Shown here piece by piece: positions 27,889-34,778 of a DNA stretch of 37,695 nucleotides. This DNA is from Bacteroidota bacterium (lineage in GTDB: Bacteria; Bacteroidota; Bacteroidia; Bacteroidales; UBA7960): positions 1-37,695 of the forward strand of contig REDJ01000091.1 of NCBI GenBank assembly GCA_007693555.1. The letters run 5' to 3'. How positions within the stretch are numbered: the stretch's first letter is position 1; the number at the start of each line of letters is the position of its first letter. The notes beneath the pieces are model-generated. The model made no database searches, was not told the DNA's origin, and saw only the letters and a program-made list of their open reading frames with translations. The position numbers and the translations under genes were made by a program.

Positions 27889-28216
27889 TAATGCCGGTAT
27901 ATTTTCCTTTAACCGCCATACACAAATATCCGAAATGCCCTATGAAATCAGACAAAAGGCAAAAATGCCACTATGGAACCTGGCTCTTGAAGTTCATACC
28001 GGAAGATTTTATTTGTTTGTCTTTGGTGACTATTATATTCTTTTTATCCCGCTGGCCGGACAGGCAATTCTGATCATCCTGGTTTCAGGAGAAGTTTTGT
28101 GGTGGAAACATTACAAAAGGAGTAAAAGGAGAAAAACCGGCTGGCATGCCACGGAAAAGAACTGCCAGGAAGTGAGCAAAGAAAAAATACAACCTAAAAA
28201 AGAAGAACCGAACTGA
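27878..28216 (+). pseudogene. Fragment of PepSY-associated membrane protein (C-terminal part)
   Basis: A reading frame is open from just after a TGA at 27875, but the first ATG is at 27935, giving 93 residues (MPYEIRQKAKMPLWNLALEV). HTGRFYLFVFGDYY, then a membrane segment ending SGEVLWWKHYKRSKRRK, then a basic/acidic tail resembles the C-terminal part of PepSY-associated TM-helix proteins. The codons before the ATG (IFSFNRHTQISE) also look like family sequence, so the N-terminus has been lost, probably at the junction with the cupin gene. It could still be made as a small single-pass membrane protein from 27935. Confidence 0.5.
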
Positions 28217-28313
28217 CCCCGGCAGAACAGGAAACTTAAAAACAAAAACAATGATCAGAAAAACCACACCCGAACAGGCAGAAAAAGTAAATGCTGCAGT
28301 TGACGGCCGTATA

Positions 28314-28321
28314 TTACATTT
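28314..28321 (+). promoter_or_regulatory. Promoter -7 element TACATTTG for the nitroreductase
   Basis: Exact TAnnTTTG, 40 bp before the nitroreductase ATG at 28362, inside a reading frame that opens upstream at 28251. It argues for 28362 as the start. Confidence 0.5.
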
Positions 28322-28361
28322 GAAATATATTTTCTACATTTACCCTATCAAATCCCTTAAA

Positions 28362-28958
28362 ATGAGATATCTGTTAACTGCAGGCATGCTTATTATTTGC
28401 ATGTTCACAAACCTTGAAGTTATGAGCCAGCAAACTGACAATGACGTGTTAACCATAATTCACCAGCGAAAAAGTGTAAGGCAATACCAGGACATTTCTG
28501 TTCCTGAAGATAAAATTGAAACCATGCTGCGTGCCGCCATGGCCGCCCCCACTGCCCGCAATATACAACCCTGGCAATTTTATGTAATTACAAGCCGCGA
28601 AATACTTGACCAACTGGCAGGAGAACTCCCCTATGCTAAAATGCTAAGCCAGGCCCCATTGGCAATTGTAGTAGCAGGTGATACCCCAAAGGGCAATCCC
28701 AATGAAGAACAGATCCACAACTGGAAACTGGACTGCGCCGCAGCTACACAAAACCTGCTGCTGGCAGCCGAAGCACTGGGACTTGGAGCCGTATGGACCG
28801 GCGTTTACCCTTACAAAGCCCGCATCGCCGCTGTAAGCGAAGCCCTTGACCTTCCATCACACATTATTCCGCTGAATATTATTCCCATCGGCTATCCATT
28901 ACTAGACGACCGCCCTAAGGATAAATGGGATGCTGAAAAGGTGAAATGGGTGGAGTAG
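28362..28958 (+). CDS. Exported nitroreductase family protein
   Basis: 198 residues from MRYLLTAGMLIICMFTN, a signal peptide ending near VMSQQ. An in-frame ATG at 28251 would add 37 residues before the signal peptide and is rejected. The enzyme domain has HQRKSVRQYQDISVP (FMN-binding RxSxR-like start), RAAMAAPTARNIQPWQFYV, LDCAAATQNLLLAAEALGLGAVWTGVYPY in two parts, and IIPIGYPL. It belongs to the FMN-dependent nitroreductase family, which reduce nitro groups, quinones or flavins with NAD(P)H. A signal peptide on a flavin nitroreductase is unusual but seen in Bacteroidota. The stop codon lies inside a 9-bp tandem array. It is the last gene of the cluster and has its own promoter. Confidence 0.88.
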   Translation: MRYLLTAGMLIICMFTNLEVMSQQTDNDVLTIIHQRKSVRQYQDISVPEDKIETMLRAAMAAPTARNIQPWQFYVITSREILDQLAGELPYAKMLSQAPLAIVVAGDTPKGNPNEEQIHNWKLDCAAATQNLLLAAEALGLGAVWTGVYPYKARIAAVSEALDLPSHIIPLNIIPIGYPLLDDRPKDKWDAEKVKWVE

Positions 28959-29003
28959 GTGGAGTAGGTTGAGAAGGTTGAGAGAGTTTAGAAAGTTTAG
29001 AAG
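28950..29003 (+). repeat. Six drifting 9-bp units that include the nitroreductase stop codon
   Basis: Units read GTGGAGTAG, GTGGAGTAG, GTTGAGAAG, GTTGAGAGA, GTTTAGAAA, GTTTAGAAG. The first unit supplies the last two codons (Val-Glu) and TAG stop of the nitroreductase. The complement of the spacer at 27501-27543 uses the same words (GTTGA, AAGTTTAG). Confidence 0.75.
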
Positions 29004-29140
29004 TTGAGGTTGAGCGAATTAAAGAGTTGATAGCGATTGGGGCATGAGAATCAAAGTTTAAACCATCACCATGAAAAAGCATCAAAGCTAATTATGTGAG
29101 CTTAGCGCAGCTTTAAAGAACCTCTTATCCAAATACAAAC

Positions 29141-29163
29141 AAAAAAACCCGCTAAATTGCGGG
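29141..29163 (-). terminator. Second minus-strand terminator past the small RNA
   Basis: On the minus strand CCCGC, a 6-nt loop and GCGGG are followed by seven U. There is no minus-strand protein gene upstream of it, so it can only stop read-through from the small RNA at 29268-29440 or serve another untranslated transcript. Confidence 0.6.
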
Positions 29164-29267
29164 GAAAGTGTTGTGTGTTTTGGTATTAATAGTGCAAGTT
29201 ACACTCTTTAAGAAATAATCCTTTTATACTTTTTATTTTCACACCGCAATCGATTGCGATGCTTACA

Positions 29268-29440
29268 TAAAAAAAACCAAAAATCCAGGCAACGCTGGAC
29301 GCTTTCCTCTTGACATGACAGCTGACCAATCAGAAAACGCTTTGTGAATCAATTATTTCTGCAGGAACGTTCTCCTATTTTGAAACAAGGTTTTGCCAGA
29401 TTACCCAGCGCTGCCTGGTTCATGGTTTGGAAAAAAAGGA
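29268..29440 (-). ncRNA. Structured small RNA of about 170 nt, possibly 6S-like
   Basis: The minus strand has a well-spaced promoter (TTG at 29475-29473, 19 bp, then TATCTTTG at 29453-29446) and ends in a hairpin plus a U-run (29276-29268). The 5' end carries CCAGGCAGCGCTGG (29418-29405) and the 3' end CCAGCGTTGCCTGG (29298-29285); these pair over 14 bp with one G-U. Outside them AAACCA and TGGTTT pair again. Inside, CCTTG can pair CAAG(A)GG and CAGAAA can pair TTTCTG. So the two ends of the transcript form one closing stem and the 3' strand doubles as terminator. Overall shape (long closing stem, central open region, about 170 nt, solitary) fits 6S RNA, or the Bacteroidales-1 motif; I cannot assign the family by eye. 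Confidence 0.7.
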
Positions 29441-29445
29441 TGAAG

Positions 29446-29475
29446 CAAAGATATAGGAAATATTTTTCCCCACAA
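29446..29475 (-). promoter_or_regulatory. Promoter of the small RNA (-33 TTG, -7 TATCTTTG)
   Basis: Exact -7 element TATCTTTG with TTG 19 bp upstream, the best-spaced Bacteroidota promoter in the window. Confidence 0.65.
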
Positions 29476-29949
29476 GAAATTTCAAAATATTTTTGCAAAT
29501 TATCCAATAAAAAATTTACTCAAAATAATATTCGATTTTATGCTATACATTTATATCTTATAATCTGTAAGTTGAAAGCCCATTATTTTTAAAAACTGAA
29601 ATATATTGAAAATTCAGCAAAAAAACTTATTAACAATTTTCCGCAAGCCATAGATTATCAACACCTTATATTTAAAGAAAAATTCTTTTAAATCAGATTA
29701 CGGGTAAAACATTATTTTTTCTCCTTAAAACATGGAATAAATTATTCCTATTGCATATTTACATAGTTTAACACGCATTTTTGAATACATGTTTTTTTGT
29801 TAATATTGCTATCGATAGAAAAATATCTTATCAGTTTTAGTATTGAGAATAGTATATCTTAATAGCATTTTACATTAGAGAGAATATTTCATTTTTTATT
29901 TTAAAAGGGTAATAAAACAAGGACTTTTATAAGATAATTCCTTCTTGTC

Positions 29950-30462
29950 ATGATAAAAAAACTTGCGAAAATTCAGAAAATATCAATGGGTATTCTGCAA
30001 TTGTTTACTTCCATGGATAAAGGATTTTCAAAAGTTGAGCTGAACATTACTCAATTAAAGAAATTCAGATGTATCTGCTATGAAGAAAGCGAGAAACTTC
30101 TTATTACTGTTTCCCATCTTTTTTCTGTTCAAACTTTAATAAAGCTAAGGGAAGAGTCTTTGCATCCTGTTTCCTTTGACAAAGTACATCGGCAAAGGAT
30201 TTCACAACATCTCATGAATATCCGGTATGCAGCAAATGAAGGCCTGAATGCAATTGAGAATTTTATTGATGAATATCAGTCGCTGGGAAGCAGTAATTAT
30301 GCACTTGATGCCCTTGAAAAGTTCAAAAACCTTTTAGAAAGGGAAATTCAGTTTCTTGAACAGGAAATTAATAATATCCGAATGCAATTTATACTTTCCG
30401 ACAGAAAAGAAAGCCTTGAAGATTCTGTAAAAGACTATGAGCCAGAAGATAGCAGGAAATAA
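29950..30462 (+). CDS. Hypothetical helical protein
   Basis: 170 residues that I do not recognise. It lacks a signal peptide and membrane segments. Residues about 1-60 are basic; residues 75-150 look alpha-helical, with a likely coiled coil near the end (about 118-148, FKNLLEREIQFLEQEINN), then a charged acidic tail (KESLEDSVKDYEPEDSRK). Two cysteines (Cys42 and Cys44 in FRCICYEE) are close together, too few for a typical metal site. It sits alone: about 1 kb of non-coding DNA upstream, and it converges with oadA downstream (48 bp between stops). The start ATG follows TTCTTGTC without a Shine-Dalgarno. Coding character looks real but unsupported by homology. Confidence 0.6.
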   Translation: MIKKLAKIQKISMGILQLFTSMDKGFSKVELNITQLKKFRCICYEESEKLLITVSHLFSVQTLIKLREESLHPVSFDKVHRQRISQHLMNIRYAANEGLNAIENFIDEYQSLGSSNYALDALEKFKNLLEREIQFLEQEINNIRMQFILSDRKESLEDSVKDYEPEDSRK

Positions 30463-30509
30463 AAGCTTTCCGGAGAATTAAAATTTCATTAAAAATATTT
30501 CCTCTTTTT

Positions 30510-32462
30510 TCAGAGTTTTTCTACCTGCATTAAAGGTTGCCCTTTTGTTACCTTTGAGGCATCTTCTACCATAAACTTAACCACACGGCATTTGAATGGA
30601 GCCTGTATTTCATTGAAAAGTTTCATGGCTTCAAGAATACAAATAGTATCTCCGGTATTTACCACAGTGCCCTCAGAAATAAAAGGAGGCTTATTTTCGC
30701 CTGGTGACCTGTAAAAAGTACCAGCCATTACCGAGTTTATGGTTTCTGTATCGGTTGCCAATATTGTTTCGGGGGCAGCTTTCTCAGCTTGCACTGAAGG
30801 CTCCGGTGCTTGTTCCTGTTTTTTAACAGTTGGCGGTAAAGCAGATTCAGATTTACGGTATTGTGTATTTCCATTTCCGTCACCATTGCCACTGAAAATA
30901 GAAAGATTAAAATCACCTTTGCGAATAGTCAGTTCATTGAGTTGAAGAAATGAAGCCTTTTCAAGGATAGAATTTATACCAGCGTAATCATCTGCATGAA
31001 GCATCTTATCAAGGTTTCCGTTTTGTATTACAGAAGGTTTTTCTTCCTCAGCTTTTTTCTTTCCTGTAAATTCTTCTGCTTCAATATCAGCAGGTGTTTT
31101 GGGTCGCTTATCTTCGTGTAATGCCCTCCATTTAAAGTATTCAAGAGCTACCTCAGGAAAAATGCAATAGGAAATTATATCTTCTTCCTCTTGTATCAAT
31201 TCAGGTTGCGAAAGGTTTTTTGTAGCTGTGGGAAGTATGGGTTTTAAATCATCAGCAGGTCGTCTGGTGATAGGCTTTTCATTTCCAAGAATTTTCTTTG
31301 CAAACGCTTTGCCGATAGGCACGGGAGGTCTGCCATACATTCCCTTTACATAGTTTTTCACTTCCTGGGGAACTATTTTATAGCGCTCTCCTGCAAGAAC
31401 ATTCATTACTGCCTGTGTTCCCACGATTTGGCTTGTTGGTGTTACCAAAGGTGGAAATCCCAAATCCTCTCTTACACGTGTAACCTCTTCAAGTACTTCC
31501 GGTAGTTTGTCAATGGAATCCTGTTGTTCCAGTTGGGAGCGATAATTAGATATCATTCCTCCCGGAATCTGGTGTATCAAAATTTCTCCGTCAACTGCAG
31601 CTTCATGCCCTCTTCCTTTGGCACGTCGGGGTGCAAGCTCAGCAAAATATTTATTTACTTTCCTTATGGCATCCATATCCAGATTCAGATCATAACCCAT
31701 TTCAGTAAATATATGATACAGGGTTTCAACCGCAGGTTGTGATGAGAACCCCGACATGGAAGCAACTGCACTGTCAATTGCTCCTGCTCCTGCTCTCACA
31801 CCTTCCAGGTAAGCGGTTTCCGACATTCCACTTGTGGCATGGCAATGAACCTGAACCGGTAAACCAAATTCTTTCACCAATGCGCTAACCAGCTCTTTGG
31901 AACGCACCGGAGATAATAACCCGGCCATATCTTTGATGCAAAGAGAGTCAACTCCAAGTTGCACCTGTTCGCGTGCATATTCAACGTACTTATCAATGGT
32001 ATGTACCGGACTTATAGTATAAGATAAAGCCCCCTGTGCGTGAGCTCCATGTTTCTTAACAGATTTTATTGCTGACTCCAGGTTACGTGTATCATTAAGA
32101 GCATCAAAAATTCTGAAAATATCCACTCCATTTATATGGGCAGTTTCCACAAATCTGTCAAGCAAATCATCGGGATAGTTTTTATATCCTACGATATTTT
32201 GCCCTCTGAGCAACATTTGCAAGGGAGTCTTTTTTGCTTTTTCCTTGATTTTTCTGAGTCTTTCCCAGGGATTTTCACGCAAAAACCGCAGGCACACATC
32301 AAAGGTTGCACCTCCCCAAACTTCAAGTGAATAGTATCCGGCATTGTCTACTATATCTATGATATCAAGGATATCCCTAGTACGCATCCGGGTTGCCCAA
32401 AGCGACTGATGCCCATCGCGCAGGGTCGTATCAGTCATCCTAAGCAGTTTCGTATTTTTCAT
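30510..32462 (-). CDS. oadA: PycB/OadA-type carboxyltransferase fused to AccB-type biotin domain
   Basis: 650 residues. Residues 1-290 are the HMGL-like carboxyltransferase barrel: TDTTLRDGHQS (Asp16), LCIKDMAGLL (Lys177, carboxylated in homologues) and VHCHATSG (His206, His208, metal ligands). Residues 290-460 are the conserved PYC/OadA domain. After a charged linker (465-485) comes an AccB-like region (about 495-523, LQLNELTIRKGDFNLSIF), a Pro/Ala linker, and a biotinyl domain with EAMKL (Lys614). The biotin domain has the AccB 'thumb' GTFYRSPGENKPPF, absent from ordinary OadA and PycB. It transfers CO2 between a keto acid (oxaloacetate/pyruvate) and biotin. It is the third gene after accD and accA; no membrane OadB/OadG genes are adjacent. 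Confidence 0.93.
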   Translation of the reverse strand: MKNTKLLRMTDTTLRDGHQSLWATRMRTRDILDIIDIVDNAGYYSLEVWGGATFDVCLRFLRENPWERLRKIKEKAKKTPLQMLLRGQNIVGYKNYPDDLLDRFVETAHINGVDIFRIFDALNDTRNLESAIKSVKKHGAHAQGALSYTISPVHTIDKYVEYAREQVQLGVDSLCIKDMAGLLSPVRSKELVSALVKEFGLPVQVHCHATSGMSETAYLEGVRAGAGAIDSAVASMSGFSSQPAVETLYHIFTEMGYDLNLDMDAIRKVNKYFAELAPRRAKGRGHEAAVDGEILIHQIPGGMISNYRSQLEQQDSIDKLPEVLEEVTRVREDLGFPPLVTPTSQIVGTQAVMNVLAGERYKIVPQEVKNYVKGMYGRPPVPIGKAFAKKILGNEKPITRRPADDLKPILPTATKNLSQPELIQEEEDIISYCIFPEVALEYFKWRALHEDKRPKTPADIEAEEFTGKKKAEEEKPSVIQNGNLDKMLHADDYAGINSILEKASFLQLNELTIRKGDFNLSIFSGNGDGNGNTQYRKSESALPPTVKKQEQAPEPSVQAEKAAPETILATDTETINSVMAGTFYRSPGENKPPFISEGTVVNTGDTICILEAMKLFNEIQAPFKCRVVKFMVEDASKVTKGQPLMQVEKL

Positions 32463-32488
32463 ATAAATTTATATCTAATAATTTTCAC

Positions 32489-32526
32489 TAATCCCTAACC
32501 CCTAACCAATAATCGCTAATCACTAA
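32489..32526 (-). repeat. Short drifting repeat between accA and oadA
   Basis: On the minus strand the words ATTAGTGATTAGCGATTA, then TTGGTTAGG GGTTAGGGATTAG, 7-8 bp period. It begins at the accA stop codon. It looks telomere-like by chance only. Confidence 0.5.
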
Positions 32527-33398
32527 TCTACAGCAAATTTTCCCATAGCAGCATATTTTTCAAAACGCTGTTCAAGAAGCTCATAAACAGAAATATTTGA
32601 AAGATTCCTGAGATTTCGCAGAAGTGATCTTTTTACATTTGCAGCTATTTGCTGATAATCTGCATGAGCACCTTCAGTGGGCTCTTCAATTATCTCATCG
32701 ATAATATCAAGCTTATACAATGCTTCTGCGGTTATGTTAAGGGCTTTGGCGGCATCAGGAGCAAATTTTGCATCTCTCCATAATATGGAAGCACAACCTT
32801 CCGGTGAAATAACTGAATAAATGGCATTGGATAACATTAAAATCCTGTCGCCTACACCAATACCCAATGCACCACCACTTCCCCCTTCTCCAATAACCAA
32901 AGAAATAATCGGAACTTCAATGTTAGCCATTTCAGTAATATTGCGTGCAATAGATTCGGCCTGCCCCCTTTCTTCAGCTTCAAGTCCGGGGAAAGCACCG
33001 GGAGTATCAATTACTGTTATTACGGGAAGGTTAAAACGTTGGGCAAGTTTCATCAGCCTGAGTGCTTTACGATACCCTTCGGGTTTGGCCATACCAAAAT
33101 TGCGTTCAATTTGCTCAGTGGTATTTTTTCCTTTATTATGACCAATGACCATAACTTTCTGATTTCCGATCTGGGCAAAGCCACCAATTATGGCCCTGTC
33201 ATCTCCAAAAGCCCTGTCACCATGTAACTCCACAAAGTTTGTGAATATTCTTTCAAGATAATCCTGGAAAATTGGTCGTTTGGGATGACGGCTGATTTTT
33301 ACAACATCCCATGCGGAAATATTCCGTGATTTTTTTTCCTGGGTAAGCCTTTGCCTTTTTTCTTTTTCGGATACTTTTACACCGTTAACGATTACCAT
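32523..33398 (-). CDS. accA: Acetyl-CoA carboxylase carboxyltransferase subunit alpha
   Basis: 291 residues. The crotonase-fold carboxyltransferase signature is complete: SRHPKRPIFQDYLERIF, FVELHGDRAFGDD, MVIGHNKGKNTTEQIERNFGM, GYRKALRLMKLA, TPGAFPGLEAEERGQAESIARN, GEGGSGGALGIGVGD and SVISPEGCASILWRD. With AccD it forms the heterotetramer that moves the carboxyl group from biotin to acetyl-CoA, giving malonyl-CoA for fatty acid synthesis. It lies 36 bp after accD and 60 bp before oadA on the same strand. Confidence 0.97.
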   Translation of the reverse strand: MVIVNGVKVSEKEKRQRLTQEKKSRNISAWDVVKISRHPKRPIFQDYLERIFTNFVELHGDRAFGDDRAIIGGFAQIGNQKVMVIGHNKGKNTTEQIERNFGMAKPEGYRKALRLMKLAQRFNLPVITVIDTPGAFPGLEAEERGQAESIARNITEMANIEVPIISLVIGEGGSGGALGIGVGDRILMLSNAIYSVISPEGCASILWRDAKFAPDAAKALNITAEALYKLDIIDEIIEEPTEGAHADYQQIAANVKRSLLRNLRNLSNISVYELLEQRFEKYAAMGKFAVD

Positions 33399-33434
33399 AA
33401 GAATTGTATTTGGTTCTTATAATGTGAAAAGATA

Positions 33435-34262
33435 TTATCTGTTATAATAGCTAAGTACATTGGCAAGATAATCTCTCATTTCCTTGCGCTGCACAATGGC
33501 GTCAATAAAACCATGTTCAAGCAGATATTCTGCTGTTTGAAAATCATCGGGAAGTTTTTCACCGATGGTTTGCTCAATAACTCTTCTGCCGGCAAAGCCA
33601 ATCACAGCGCCAGGCTCAGAAATATTTAAATCACCCATCATAGCATAACTGGCTGTGACACCACCGGTTGTGGGGTTCAATAAAACAGAAATGAAGGGTA
33701 TATTTTTCTTATTCAAACGGGCAACACCGGCACAGGTTTTAGCCATTTGCATTAGTGATAATACACCTTCCTGCATACGGGCACCTCCTGAAGCAGAGAA
33801 AATAATATAAGGAAGGCCATAGTCATAAGCAAAATTAGCGGCCTGGAGTATTTTTTCTCCGGTGCCGCTACCCAGGCTTCCGCCCAAAAAGCGAAAGTCC
33901 ATAATGGCTGTTACCACTGAAAATCCTTTGATTTTCCCATGTCCTGTAACAACCGATTCCAAAATTCCTGATTTCTTTTTATTGGCTTCAATTTTGTCTT
34001 TGTAGCTTCCTTTCAAATCATTGAAATTCAATGAATCTACGGGACTAATATTCTCAAATAATTCATGGAAACTGTCTTTATCAAATAACAGGTTAATTCT
34101 CTCCTGAGCCGTCATACTGCAATGATAGTTGCATTCAGGACATACACTCAGATTTTGTTTCCATTCACTCGCCCATATATGTGCACCGCAACCCCTGCAT
34201 TTAATCCATAGGGTCTTTTTTTGCGGCTTTTTTTCTTCAATTGCCTTTGTATACCAGCTCAT
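33435..34262 (-). CDS. accD: Acetyl-CoA carboxylase carboxyltransferase subunit beta
   Basis: 275 residues. The N-terminal zinc ribbon has Cys22, Cys25, Cys41 and Cys44 (CRGC and CPEC). The catalytic domain shows DSFHELFENISP, VVTGHGKIKG, FSASGGARMQEGVLSLMQM, LLNPTTGGVTASYAMMGD and EPGAVIGFAGRRVIEQT, all typical of AccD. Together with AccA it forms the acetyl-CoA carboxyltransferase. First gene of accD-accA-oadA; no exact TAnnTTTG element was found upstream. Confidence 0.97.
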   Translation of the reverse strand: MSWYTKAIEEKKPQKKTLWIKCRGCGAHIWASEWKQNLSVCPECNYHCSMTAQERINLLFDKDSFHELFENISPVDSLNFNDLKGSYKDKIEANKKKSGILESVVTGHGKIKGFSVVTAIMDFRFLGGSLGSGTGEKILQAANFAYDYGLPYIIFSASGGARMQEGVLSLMQMAKTCAGVARLNKKNIPFISVLLNPTTGGVTASYAMMGDLNISEPGAVIGFAGRRVIEQTIGEKLPDDFQTAEYLLEHGFIDAIVQRKEMRDYLANVLSYYNR

Positions 34263-34778
34263 AAAATTATTTTGCCGTTTAATGCAAAAAATGTTATTCT
34301 ATCTGTATAATTTCATATTAAAACAAAATTTAATAAGACAGAAAATTTTATTTCTTATACAAACAGAGACACGTCAGACTTAAACCAAACGTAAATATAA
34401 TGCACGCTGCATGAATTACCAAACATTTTCAATGTTTTTACACTTTCCATAACTTTCAAATTATAAAGCATAAATGTGTTAGTATGCATGAAAAGCTGAA
34501 AATATATGTTTTAAACGATTGCTTATCTGAATTTTTAAGATTGTATAATTATGTTTTTTTTAGAAGAGACCCGAAATATGGCAATAAAGATTTTTTTCTT
34601 TAATGGACTGGGGTTTACTGGGATATATCCCCAATCTATCGCAACTGTGCACTTAATCACTTTCTAACTTTCGCATTTTGCACTTTCGCAGTATCTCACT
34701 TTCACTTTTCGAATTCTGCCAAACCCCTACTCCATTTTCCTTTTTCCGTCCTCCGTTCTCCGTCCTCTGTTCGCACTT
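34263..34778. other. Intergenic region between accD and the DUF5686 gene
   Basis: 516 bp. AT-rich leader of accD up to about 34400, with a small hairpin ATGCACGCTGCAT (34400-34412). A 12-bp palindrome GGGATATATCCC lies near 34620, flanked by a further GGGG/CCCC pair. From about 34640 to 34778 there is a drifting repeat of CACTTTC/GCACTT words, then CCTCCGTTCTCCGTCCTC, ending at the DUF5686 stop codon. No gene seen. Confidence 0.5.

Larger units (their letters stand above)
28959..29949. other. Long region without protein genes
   Basis: 991 bp. It holds the end of the 9-bp array (to about 29014), a minus-strand hairpin terminator (29141-29163), a 14-bp palindrome CGCAATCGATTGCG (29245-29258) and the minus-strand small RNA (29268-29440). 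From 29500 to 29949 it is very AT-rich; I see TATCGATA at about 29810 but no exact TAnnTTTG element leading to the gene at 29950. Confidence 0.6.

Noticed and set aside
29344-29592. 82-residue plus-strand reading frame in the gene-free region
   Set aside because: It runs antisense to the small RNA and its promoter, has no family resemblance and odd composition.
32489-32526. Telomere-like TTAGGG words
   Set aside because: Short, drifting and between two bacterial operon genes; part of the general spacer repeat pattern.
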